Source of the DNA: Porphyrobacter sp. ULC335
GTDB taxonomy: Bacteria; Pseudomonadota; Alphaproteobacteria; Sphingomonadales; Sphingomonadaceae
Assembly: GCF_025917005.1 (NCBI RefSeq)
Contig: NZ_CP078091.1
Coordinates: 2,728,001-2,792,000, forward strand
Reading direction: 5' to 3'
Length of the DNA stretch: 64,000 nucleotides
In this document: positions 56,968 through 64,000 of the stretch, in pieces
How positions within the stretch are numbered: position 1 is the stretch's first letter
How the letters are laid out: the number at the start of each line of letters is the position of its first letter
The notes under the pieces: model-generated
The model's database searches: none
What the model was told of the DNA's origin: nothing
Seen by the model: only the letters and a program-made list of their open reading frames with translations
Program-made: the position numbers and the translations under genes

Positions 56968-58464
56968 TCAGTAGCGGGTTTCGTAGGTCACGCGGATAAC
57001 CCGCTCGCCCTCGGCAGGGACGGGAACGGTGTAGCGCCGCCGGTCAGCGTTCAATTGTTCGCCCTTGATGTCCTCGAAAGTGACGCGGGTATCATCCCCC
57101 CACCAGCTGCGGCTGAGGCCGACCTGGGTGAGGTCCACCGCCACAGCTTCCGCTTTGGCATTGGTGAGGGTGTAGCGCATGGTCGTGCGGTAGAAGGTCT
57201 TGGGCCGTTCAACCTCGACCGTGCTGACCGGCTTGCCGTCCTGATAGACGCGGTAACGCGCGCTTTTTTCCCATTCCGAGGCGGTGATTTCCTCGCGCTT
57301 CTCGATCTCGGCCTTCACGGTGATGTCGAAGGCGTCGCCGGTCACCAGCGAAAGGTCGCTGCCCATCGGGGTGTGGCCGATCTGGTTTTCACCGATGAAC
57401 TGCGGGGTGCCTTCGCGGTCGCGCTGGTAGAAGCGCACCGTGCCTGCCGGCAGCGCGTCACCCAAGCCCTGATCGCGCGAGGTCGAAAAGGCGATACGGC
57501 TTTCCACGTTGCGCGGGTTCTGGTCATTTTGCTCGAAGCCGACCGTGATCGCATAGATCTTGCGCGCGGGGACGGACTGCACGTCGAGGAAGCTCACCTG
57601 CTTGGTCTGCGCATTGGCGACCGTGGTGCGCCCGCTGATCGGGTAGAGGTAGAAATCGCCGAGCTGCTCGCGGTCCGCTGCCTCGGTCCCTGCGCGGGTC
57701 ATGCCGCGCTGGCTGTAACCGCCGCGCCCGCCGCCATTATTGGGATCGCCCGCGACCAGCACGGTATCGGCGCGGTGGAAGGTGGTGCCGGTGTTGTTGG
57801 TGAGCGTCACCCAGCCCTGCATGTCGATGGTGCCCGCGCTCTCGTTATACAGCGCGACATAGTCCGCGCTCCACCCCAGCCCGCCGGTGAGATAGCGCAA
57901 GCTGACCGGGCGCGTGCCGCCGCGGCTGCTGTCGAGATTGACCGACAGCGTGGGCCGCGCGCGAAGGTTCGGCGGCACGCGGTCGAAGATCACGCGCACC
58001 GGCAGGCCATCGTCACGCAGCACCTCGATCCGGTCGCCGATCTGGATCACCACGCCGCCTGCGGTGGAGAGCACCTTGGCGCGCTCGCGCGTTTCGGTGC
58101 CGGTCGCGAGGTTGGTGCGCAGCAAGGTGACGGTCTGGCCGATGGCCTTCTCCATCAGCTTGGTGGGGGTGAGCAGATCGTAATCGAAGTTCTGTTCGAT
58201 GATCGTGGTGTTGGCTGCGGCAAAGCTCAGCGTCTCGGCCTGGATGCGGGCCGAAACGTCGGGGAATTCGACCCGGCTCTGCCCCTGCGCGATGGCAAGC
58301 TGGCGCACATCCTGCACCAGCGCGAGATCATTATTGTAGATGGTGAGCGCGACATCACCCTGCGCCGTCGCATCGGGATCGGGGACGCCCTGGGCAAGCG
58401 CGCCTGCTGCCAGCAGTGCCGCAGCAGAAACGCCGACGCCTGCGATAATGGCCCGGTAGATCAT
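56968..58464 (-). CDS. Exported DUF4139 protein (first of a pair)
   Basis: 498 residues from the ATG at 58464, with AAGGGGA upstream. Signal peptide (MIYRAIIAGVGVSAAALLAA, cleavage near ALA-QG). VALTIYNNDLALVQDVRQL and GLGWSADYVALYNESAGTIDMQGW-type strands are typical of DUF4139; the C-terminus is VPAEGERVIRVTYETRY. Paralogue of the next gene; the tandem suggests two partners in one envelope function (inference). Confidence 0.85.
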   Translation of the reverse strand: MIYRAIIAGVGVSAAALLAAGALAQGVPDPDATAQGDVALTIYNNDLALVQDVRQLAIAQGQSRVEFPDVSARIQAETLSFAAANTTIIEQNFDYDLLTPTKLMEKAIGQTVTLLRTNLATGTETRERAKVLSTAGGVVIQIGDRIEVLRDDGLPVRVIFDRVPPNLRARPTLSVNLDSSRGGTRPVSLRYLTGGLGWSADYVALYNESAGTIDMQGWVTLTNNTGTTFHRADTVLVAGDPNNGGGRGGYSQRGMTRAGTEAADREQLGDFYLYPISGRTTVANAQTKQVSFLDVQSVPARKIYAITVGFEQNDQNPRNVESRIAFSTSRDQGLGDALPAGTVRFYQRDREGTPQFIGENQIGHTPMGSDLSLVTGDAFDITVKAEIEKREEITASEWEKSARYRVYQDGKPVSTVEVERPKTFYRTTMRYTLTNAKAEAVAVDLTQVGLSRSWWGDDTRVTFEDIKGEQLNADRRRYTVPVPAEGERVIRVTYETRY

Positions 58465-58569
58465 GCAAGTCCCCTTCAATCGTGTCTGGCACGCGATGAA
58501 CGACCTTGCGGCTTTCTCCAAGGTGAATGGAGTGCTTATGCCGGTGAAAATGCGACTTCCGCCGCGCGC

Positions 58570-61062
58570 CTATGCGCCAGCCTCGGCCTCCGCGCGCGCC
58601 TGTTGCAGCACCGCGCCGACCTTGTCGCCGATCGATGCGACGCTGAAGGGTTTGGCGATGAAGTGCATGTCGGGGATGTCGATATCGCGGCGCAGCTGTT
58701 CCTCGGCATAGCCTGACATGAAAAGCACCGGCATCTTGGGAAGCTGTGCGCGGATGGCGCGGACCATGGCGGGTCCGTCCATCCCGGGCATCACCACATC
58801 GCTCACCACGACATCGAACGTCCCGCCCTCGGTGATGGCGGCAAGGCCTTCCTCACCATTGGCGCAGGCGGTGACTTCGTAACCCGCACGGGTCAGCGCC
58901 CGTTCGGCTACGGCGCGCACCATGTCCTCGTCCTCGACTAGCAGCACCTTGCCACCTGCCGACCAGTCGGAAGAAACCAGCGGCGCAGCCGCGCGCTTCT
59001 TGGGCATCTCGCCGCGGTGGACGGGGAAATAGACCGTGAAACGCGCACCGACGGGGTGGCCGGTCTTGTCCGCGATATTGTCGGCGAAGATGAACCCGCC
59101 CGATTGCTTGACGATCCCGTAGGCCGTCGACAGGCCGAGGCCGGTGCCCTTGCCCTGTTCCTTGGTGGTGAAGAACGGCTCGAACAGCTTGGGCAGCACG
59201 TGCGGCGGAATGCCGCCGCCGGTGTCCTGCACGATCAGCACGGTATAGTCCGCCGCGGGCAGCACCTCGGAGCCGAGCTGGATCACCTGCTTGGCATGCA
59301 ACGTCCGGGTGAACAGCGAAATCCGCCCCGTGCCATTCCCGCGCGACTGGATCGCATCGCGCGCGTTGACGGCGAGGTTCATGATGACCTGCTCCATCTG
59401 CTGCGGATCGGCGCGCACCGGGCCAAGGTTGCGGTCATGCTGGACGTAGTAGGTGATCTTCTCGCCCAGCAACCGCTTGATCAGCGGGCTGACCTCGCTG
59501 ACCACGTCGGGAAGCTGGATGATCTCGGGCCGCAAGGTCTGCTGGCGCGAGAAGGCGAGCAACTGGCGCGTCAGCGCGGCGGCGCGGTTGGAATTGGCGC
59601 GGATCTGCTGGATGTCGTCGTAATCACTGTCGCCCGGGATATGGCGCAGCAGCATCAGATCGCAATTGCCGATGATCGCGGTCAGCACATTGTTGAAGTC
59701 ATGCGCGACGCCGCCCGCAAGCTGGCCCACGGCCTGCATCTTGGTGGCCTGCGCCACCTGACGGCGCAGCTGGTTTTCCTGCGAGGTGTCGGCAAGCGAA
59801 AGCAGCACCGCCGCCTCGCCAAGGCCCCGCACGCCCGCAAGGCCGAGCGAGACCGGCTCTTCCGGGCTGTTGACCAGTCGCACCGCAACATCGCCGCTGG
59901 TCGAAGGGCCGCGTCCGTGGCGGCGCACCGCATCGGACAGCGCAGCCTTGTCCTCGCGCACGACGAGATCGGTCGGGAAGGCAGGCAGCCCCCGCCCCTC
60001 GCGCGCGACCGATCGCAGGAAGGCGTCATTGGCGAAGAGGAAGCGCCCGTCACGGTCGGTCATGGCAAGGCCCAGCGGCAATTGCGCCAGCAGTGCATCA
60101 AGCTGCGCGACCCCGGCTTGCGAAGCGCCATCCCAGCCCGAACCGATGCCCACGCCCGAATCGATCAGCAGCATCAGGGACGTCGCCTCGTCCGGGCCTG
60201 CGGGGGTAACCCGCTCCTCGGGATCGACCAGCGGGACGTCGACCAGCGTCTGCGGCGTTCCGCCCCGCCCTTCGCGGGCAAAGAAAATGCGGTCGCGTTC
60301 GTCGGAGCGCAGGAAGCTGACGAAATCCTGCCCCACCATGCTCGCCCGCTCGTCCCCGGCGGCCCGCTCGGCAAAGCCGGCGCTGACGGCGCGGATCACG
60401 CCATCGGAAGTGGTGATAGCGGTCTCGATCCCGGCGCGGCTCAGCATCTTGCCGAACGGCCCGGCCAGATCGAGCGCGTGCAGGTTGCTGCTGGTGGTGC
60501 GCACGATCGGGCGCAGCCGCCAGATCAGGTGATCGTCCCCCCGTCCGGCGCGCGTGGCGGAAACCTGCCAGCGCGTCTCGTCCGAAGCCTCCACATCCTC
60601 AAGCGCGGCGCTCCCGTCGCGCCAGGCGTTGCGTGCGAGCAGCGTCACCGCCTCCAGCGCCTTGCGTCCGAACGGCAGCGCAGGCGGCGCGGCACTGGCG
60701 CCAAAACTGTCGAGGAAGAAGATATTGGCGCAAACCATGCGATTGGCGCGGTCGGTAATGGCAATCGCCTCGCCCGCACGCTCGATCGCTGCGACCGTGA
60801 CGCTCCAGTCGGGCGCGGCCACGCCCTCGCGTTCAGGGGCATCGCGCATCCGGTCGAGCATCACCACCCCGCCCAACAGCACGCCCGCTGCCAGCACAAA
60901 GGCCAGCGCCACAAGGCCGCTGCTGGTGGCGAAGAACAGCACCGCAGCGCTCGCAACCACAGCGCCGCCAAGCGCCAGCATCAGGTTGACGGGCGGAAGG
61001 CCTGCACCTGCTTCGTCGGTTGTATTGAGAAGATTCGGATCATTGCCGGGGCGGCGGGACAA
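58570..61062 (-). CDS. cckA: Hybrid sensor histidine kinase CckA
   Basis: 830 residues. Two N-terminal membrane helices (about 26-44 and 48-68), PAS-type sensor regions (about 90-410), dimerisation region MQAVGQLAGGVAHDFNNVLTAI with His454, ATPase boxes (NLAVNARDAI, DTGGGIPP, GKGTGLGLSTAYG) and a C-terminal receiver with Asp755 (VVVSDVVMPGMDG). CckA drives the ChpT-CtrA/CpdR phosphorelay in alphaproteobacteria. It lies with smpB and the DUF2062 gene on the minus strand, a known sphingomonad order. Confidence 0.93.
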   Translation of the reverse strand: MSRRPGNDPNLLNTTDEAGAGLPPVNLMLALGGAVVASAAVLFFATSSGLVALAFVLAAGVLLGGVVMLDRMRDAPEREGVAAPDWSVTVAAIERAGEAIAITDRANRMVCANIFFLDSFGASAAPPALPFGRKALEAVTLLARNAWRDGSAALEDVEASDETRWQVSATRAGRGDDHLIWRLRPIVRTTSSNLHALDLAGPFGKMLSRAGIETAITTSDGVIRAVSAGFAERAAGDERASMVGQDFVSFLRSDERDRIFFAREGRGGTPQTLVDVPLVDPEERVTPAGPDEATSLMLLIDSGVGIGSGWDGASQAGVAQLDALLAQLPLGLAMTDRDGRFLFANDAFLRSVAREGRGLPAFPTDLVVREDKAALSDAVRRHGRGPSTSGDVAVRLVNSPEEPVSLGLAGVRGLGEAAVLLSLADTSQENQLRRQVAQATKMQAVGQLAGGVAHDFNNVLTAIIGNCDLMLLRHIPGDSDYDDIQQIRANSNRAAALTRQLLAFSRQQTLRPEIIQLPDVVSEVSPLIKRLLGEKITYYVQHDRNLGPVRADPQQMEQVIMNLAVNARDAIQSRGNGTGRISLFTRTLHAKQVIQLGSEVLPAADYTVLIVQDTGGGIPPHVLPKLFEPFFTTKEQGKGTGLGLSTAYGIVKQSGGFIFADNIADKTGHPVGARFTVYFPVHRGEMPKKRAAAPLVSSDWSAGGKVLLVEDEDMVRAVAERALTRAGYEVTACANGEEGLAAITEGGTFDVVVSDVVMPGMDGPAMVRAIRAQLPKMPVLFMSGYAEEQLRRDIDIPDMHFIAKPFSVASIGDKVGAVLQQARAEAEAGA

Positions 61063-61115
61063 GGCGGGTCAGCTCCTATGGAAACGGGCGGCGCAGGCAT
61101 GCGCCGGAACGCTTC

Positions 61116-61730
61116 CTACTGCGCACCGAGCCGCTGGTCGAGACGCGCTTCCATCACCTTCAACCGTCTGGCCCGCTTACGGGACACTACGGCGCGCCAT
61201 ACCCATGCAGAAAGGATGTAACCGATCACAGGCGCGGCAAACGACAGCACCAGATAGCCGAGCAGAGTGGCACCGGCGACTTCGTATGCGTCTGCGAACC
61301 AGGCCCATGCCCCGCTACTGGCGGCCTTGGCTGTGACCACCGCCGGGGCAGTCGCGCCGAAATGCAGCACGAAATCGCCGAGCTTGTAGGCGATTGCCGC
61401 CCAGAAGGGCAGCGTAAAGGGGTTGGTGACAAAGGTCACCAGTGCAGCCAGCGGCACATTGGCGCGCACCGGCAGCGCAAGGAAGGTGGAAATCAGGATT
61501 TGCCCCAAGGGGAAAATGAAAGCCGCAAACAACCCCAGCGCCACGCCGCGCGGCACCGAGCGCCGCGTGAAGCGCCACAATTCGGGCGAAAGCACGCGGT
61601 GCGCGACGGGGGCGAGAAAGCGGTTATTCGCCATTTCCTCGCGCGTCGGGGTGTTCTTGCGGATGATGTCCATTGCCCAGGTCTTTGACCGCTTGGCGAT
61701 GGTGGGCTGGCGGGGCGGTGGCACGCTCAT
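61116..61730 (-). CDS. DUF2062 domain membrane protein
   Basis: 204 residues. RFTRRSVPRGVALGLFAAF and VTNPFTLPFWAAIAYKLG are DUF2062 hallmarks; about four membrane segments and a basic C-terminus. Function unknown. An in-frame ATG at residue 20 (MDIIRKNTP) is an alternative start. Adjacent to cckA. Confidence 0.88.
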   Translation of the reverse strand: MSVPPPRQPTIAKRSKTWAMDIIRKNTPTREEMANNRFLAPVAHRVLSPELWRFTRRSVPRGVALGLFAAFIFPLGQILISTFLALPVRANVPLAALVTFVTNPFTLPFWAAIAYKLGDFVLHFGATAPAVVTAKAASSGAWAWFADAYEVAGATLLGYLVLSFAAPVIGYILSAWVWRAVVSRKRARRLKVMEARLDQRLGAQ

Positions 61731-61860
61731 GCGCGGCGACCTTGCAGGCGCGCAGCCGCGACGGGATCGGAAAGGGTCGATGAGGCCAGCATGGTGATTG
61801 GGGATATGGGTAGCATCGCCGTGGTGACCAGTAGATGAATCGGTGCCTGCGTGACTATTT

Positions 61861-62343
61861 TTACCCGCGGTCGCGCATCAGGCGCGCTTTGTCGCGCTTC
61901 CAGTCGCGTTCCTTGGTGCTGGCGCGCTTGTCATGGTTCTGCTTGCCCTTGGCGAGCGCGAGTTCGACCTTTGCCCGACCGGTGCTGTTGAAATAGACCA
62001 TCAGCGGGACCAGCGTCATGCCCTTGCGCTCCACCGCGCCGACGAACTTCTCGATCTCGCGTTCGTGCAGCAGCAATTTGCGCGGGCGGCGCGGCTCGTG
62101 GTTGAGGCGGTTGCCGTGGCTGTATTCGGGAATATTGGCGTTGATCAGCCACACTTGCCCGTCCTTCACCTCGGCATAGCTTTCCGCGATGCTCGCCTCG
62201 CCCGCCCGCAGCGCCTTCACCTCGGTGCCTTGCAAGGCCAGCCCGGCCTCGAAAGTGTCCTCTATATAGTAGTCGAACCGCGCGCGGCGGTTCTCGGCGA
62301 CGATCTTGAGCTTGTCGAAGGTTACGGGTTTGGGGCGTGCCAT
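61861..62343 (-). CDS. smpB: SsrA-binding protein SmpB
   Basis: 160 residues. Carries tmRNA into stalled ribosomes. [41 protein letters not shown], and the basic C-terminal helix ([20 protein letters not shown]) are intact. No ssrA gene was seen in the window. Lies between dapA and DUF2062-cckA, with an opposite-strand gene now separating it from dapA. Confidence 0.96.
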   Translation of the reverse strand: MARPKPVTFDKLKIVAENRRARFDYYIEDTFEAGLALQGTEVKALRAGEASIAESYAEVKDGQVWLINANIPEYSHGNRLNHEPRRPRKLLLHEREIEKFVGAVERKGMTLVPLMVYFNSTGRAKVELALAKGKQNHDKRASTKERDWKRDKARLMRDRG

Positions 62344-62465
62344 AAGGGGGGGCGATGTAGTGGCTGGGCCGCGAAAAAGCGAGGGGGCAAAACATTACCG
62401 TGCTTTGCGCTTTGCGCGGCGGCGGTTTAGCGTCACCTTCCGGGCAGCAGGGGAACTCCGCGCGC

Positions 62466-63530
62466 ATGACCACGCCAGAGCCGTTCATCATCGCAGGCAC
62501 CAGTGTCGCCCCCGGCACAGCCAGCGATGTCGCCTTCCCGATCACGACGCTGGCAACCGGCACGTCCTCGTCACTGGCGGTGCGGGTTCTGCACGGCGCG
62601 CGGCCCGGCCCGGCGGTGTTCGTCAGCGCTGCGATCCACGGGGACGAGATTATCGGCACGGCAGTGATCCAGCGGCTCGCGCAGGAGCTGGATCCTGCGG
62701 CGTTGGCGGGAACGGTGCTGCTGGTGCCGGTCGCCAATATCTTCGGCTTCATCACCCATTCGCGCTACCTGCCCGACCGGCGCGATCTCAACCGCAGCTT
62801 CCCCGGAAGCGCAGGGGGATCGCTCGCCGGGCAGCTGGCGCATGTTTTCTACCGCGAGGTGGTGGCGCGCTGCACGCTGGGCATCGATATCCATTCGGCG
62901 GCGATACACCGCTACAACCTCCCCCAGATCCGCATCGCCGCGGGCAACCGGCGGCTGGTGGAGCTGGCAATGGCGTTCGGCGCGCCCGTCATCATCGAGA
63001 GTCCCCTGCGCGATGGTTCGCTGCGCGATCAGGCGCAGAAGCACGGGGTCGAAATGCTGCTGATGGAGGCCGGCGAGGCGCTGCGGTTTGACCGCCTGTC
63101 GATTGAAACCGGGGTTGAGGGCGTGGAGCGGGTGCTCGCCCACCTCGGCATGATCGAAGCGGATGACGGCCTGAGCGCGGTCGGCATTCCGGCGCGGGCG
63201 AACCGTTCGGTCTGGGTGCGGTCTCCGCGTGGCGGGGTGGCGCAGATGGTGCGCGAATCCGGCGATCCGGTGCGGAAAGGCGATCTGCTCGGCTGCGTCG
63301 CAGGCCTGTTCGGCGAGGAAGCCGAGGAGATGGTCAGCCCGGTCGACGGGATCATCATCGGCCACGCCACCCTGCCCGTCGTCCACCAGGGCGACGCCCT
63401 GTTCCACATCGCCGCCATCGACCACCCCGAGCGGGTCGGCGCGCAGATCGATTCGATCACCGAAGCGATTCTGGCGAGCGAACCGCAGGGGAGCGCCCAA
63501 CGCCTGCTGGACGAGGACGAGGTGGTTTAG
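62466..63530 (+). CDS. Succinylglutamate desuccinylase/aspartoacylase family protein
   Basis: 354 residues. Zinc carboxypeptidase-like fold: SAAIHGDEIIG with the HxxE zinc pair at His58/Glu61, RYLPDRRDLNRSFPG, and a third ligand in LGIDIHSAA; C-terminal lipoyl-like barrel (SPRGGVAQMVRESGDPVRKGDLLG). Probably an amide hydrolase; substrate unknown. It is on the strand opposite to its neighbours and its stop overlaps that of dapA by 4 bp. Confidence 0.9.
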   Translation: MTTPEPFIIAGTSVAPGTASDVAFPITTLATGTSSSLAVRVLHGARPGPAVFVSAAIHGDEIIGTAVIQRLAQELDPAALAGTVLLVPVANIFGFITHSRYLPDRRDLNRSFPGSAGGSLAGQLAHVFYREVVARCTLGIDIHSAAIHRYNLPQIRIAAGNRRLVELAMAFGAPVIIESPLRDGSLRDQAQKHGVEMLLMEAGEALRFDRLSIETGVEGVERVLAHLGMIEADDGLSAVGIPARANRSVWVRSPRGGVAQMVRESGDPVRKGDLLGCVAGLFGEEAEEMVSPVDGIIIGHATLPVVHQGDALFHIAAIDHPERVGAQIDSITEAILASEPQGSAQRLLDEDEVV

Positions 63531-64000
63531 GCGGGGATGACCCCCGCGAGAACCAGCGCCTCATCCACCGCGCGGCGGGCTTCGTCCGAGCACTCGACCA
63601 GCGGCAAGCGCACTTCCGGTTCGATCCACTGGTGGACGCGGCTCAGCGCATACTTCACCGGCGCGGGGCTCGCGTCGGAGAACATCGCGTAGTGCAGCGG
63701 GAACAGGCGGTCGTTCAGTTGCCGCGCCTTCTTCAATTCGTTCGCTGCGATAGCTTCGTGGAACTCGGCGCACAGCTTGGGCGCGACATTGGCCGTCACC
63801 GAGATGCAGCCTCGCCCGCCCGCCGCCGCGTGGGGGAGCCACAATTCGTCATTGCCGGAAAGCTGGCAGAACTCGCGCCCGATGCCCATGCGGTGATCGG
63901 CGACGCGGCTCAGGTCCCCGCTCGCGTCCTTGATGGCGATGATCCGGTCGGGATACTTGCGCACCAATTCGACCACCGTGTCGTCGAGAATATCGGTCAC
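63527..64000 (-). CDS. dapA: 4-hydroxy-tetrahydrodipicolinate synthase, C-terminal part (cut by window edge)
   Basis: The last 157 or so residues of an expected 290 or so. The Schiff-base lysine is in IIAIKDASGDLSRV, followed by QLSGNDELWLPHAAAGGRGCISVTANVAP and the C-terminal helices. First step of lysine/diaminopimelate synthesis. The start lies beyond the right edge; the first visible codon (GTG) is internal. Confidence 0.93.
   Translation of the reverse strand: MTDILDDTVVELVRKYPDRIIAIKDASGDLSRVADHRMGIGREFCQLSGNDELWLPHAAAGGRGCISVTANVAPKLCAEFHEAIAANELKKARQLNDRLFPLHYAMFSDASPAPVKYALSRVHQWIEPEVRLPLVECSDEARRAVDEALVLAGVIPA

Noticed and set aside
56944..58716. 590-codon plus-strand frame opposite the first DUF4139 gene
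   Set aside because: The minus-strand gene has a signal peptide, SD and family motifs; the plus frame has none.
59017..61221. Very long open frame (over 700 codons) on the plus strand opposite cckA
   Set aside because: It mirrors cckA exactly; high GC with third-position bias removes stops from the antisense frame. Its product is rich in Arg/His/Gln with no domain, and cckA has a full set of kinase motifs.

Overview
This is a contiguous piece of a GC-rich bacterial chromosome (roughly 63-66% GC by eye, densely coding, many 1-4 bp stop/start overlaps). Gene order and protein character point to Alphaproteobacteria, order Sphingomonadales, most likely the Erythrobacteraceae (Erythrobacter/Porphyrobacter-like). 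The evidence is an F0 ATP synthase cluster atpI-B-E-G(b')-F separate from F1, class II-type AroA, CckA and CpdR of the CtrA circuit, a lapA-pyrF-trpFBA-accD-folC series, and LexA boxes of the alphaproteobacterial GTTC-N7-GTTC type. No phage, plasmid, CRISPR array or full insertion sequence was seen. The assignment rests on recalled family knowledge, not on a search.

Layout. 1-3.9 kb (minus): ffh-rpsP-rimM followed by a glycine-rich-domain protein and a TIGR04222 membrane protein (cut by the left edge). 4-4.5 kb: tRNA-Ala(GGC) and a TIGR02300 protein. 4.7-10.1 kb (plus): aroA, two small membrane proteins, an exported S33-type hydrolase, cmk and rpsA. 10.2-12.5 kb: gloB, a quinone oxidoreductase and a small exported protein. 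12.5-15.2 kb (minus): F0 ATP synthase genes. 15.2-15.6 kb: a palindrome-dense noncoding stretch. 15.6-19.5 kb (minus): ydbH-ynbE-ydbL, an envelope-spanning lipid-transport set. 19.6-23.6 kb: radC, an acyltransferase, purB. 23.6-31.3 kb (plus): lapA-pyrF-VOC-GNAT-trpF-trpB-(small ORF)-(DUF559 nuclease)-trpA-accD-folC, a biosynthetic series interrupted by accessory genes and palindromic repeats. 31.3-37.8 kb: AmpG-like transporter, Rieske oxygenase, rluB-like, rsmD, a DUF4189 gene and a Pro/Thr-rich exported protein. 38-46 kb: SOS-type uvrD/pcrA helicase, sterol-desaturase-family protein, RhlE-like helicase, FAD oxidase, SapC-family protein. 46.1-51.1 kb: N-formylglutamate amidohydrolase, cpdR, tRNA-Val(GAC), NADP isocitrate dehydrogenase, a KefB-type antiporter. 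51.1-55.2 kb (minus): alaS and recA. 55.3-64 kb (mostly minus): two DUF4139 proteins, cckA, a DUF2062 protein, smpB, then an opposite-strand aspartoacylase-family gene and the 3' part of dapA.

The most interesting structure is not in the core genes. (1) A DUF559 endonuclease gene between trpB and trpA is bracketed by a perfect 39-bp inverted repeat, each arm itself a hairpin, and the right arm supplies the Shine-Dalgarno sequence of trpA. (2) The trpB 3' end is duplicated 231 bp downstream, and a diverged second copy of the rsmD 3' end lies beyond the DUF4189 gene. In both cases an accessory ORF sits between a gene and an extra copy of its own tail. (3) A regular G-tract array (six runs of 4-6 G about every 11 nt) lies upstream of alaS, and a shorter relative lies between atpI and atpB. 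(4) A 16-bp sequence one base away from canonical parS lies just upstream of atpB. (5) Near-identical LexA boxes precede recA and the UvrD-family helicase. A recurring promoter pattern (TTGCNN, mostly 17 bp, TA(G/A)NNG) precedes many transcription units.
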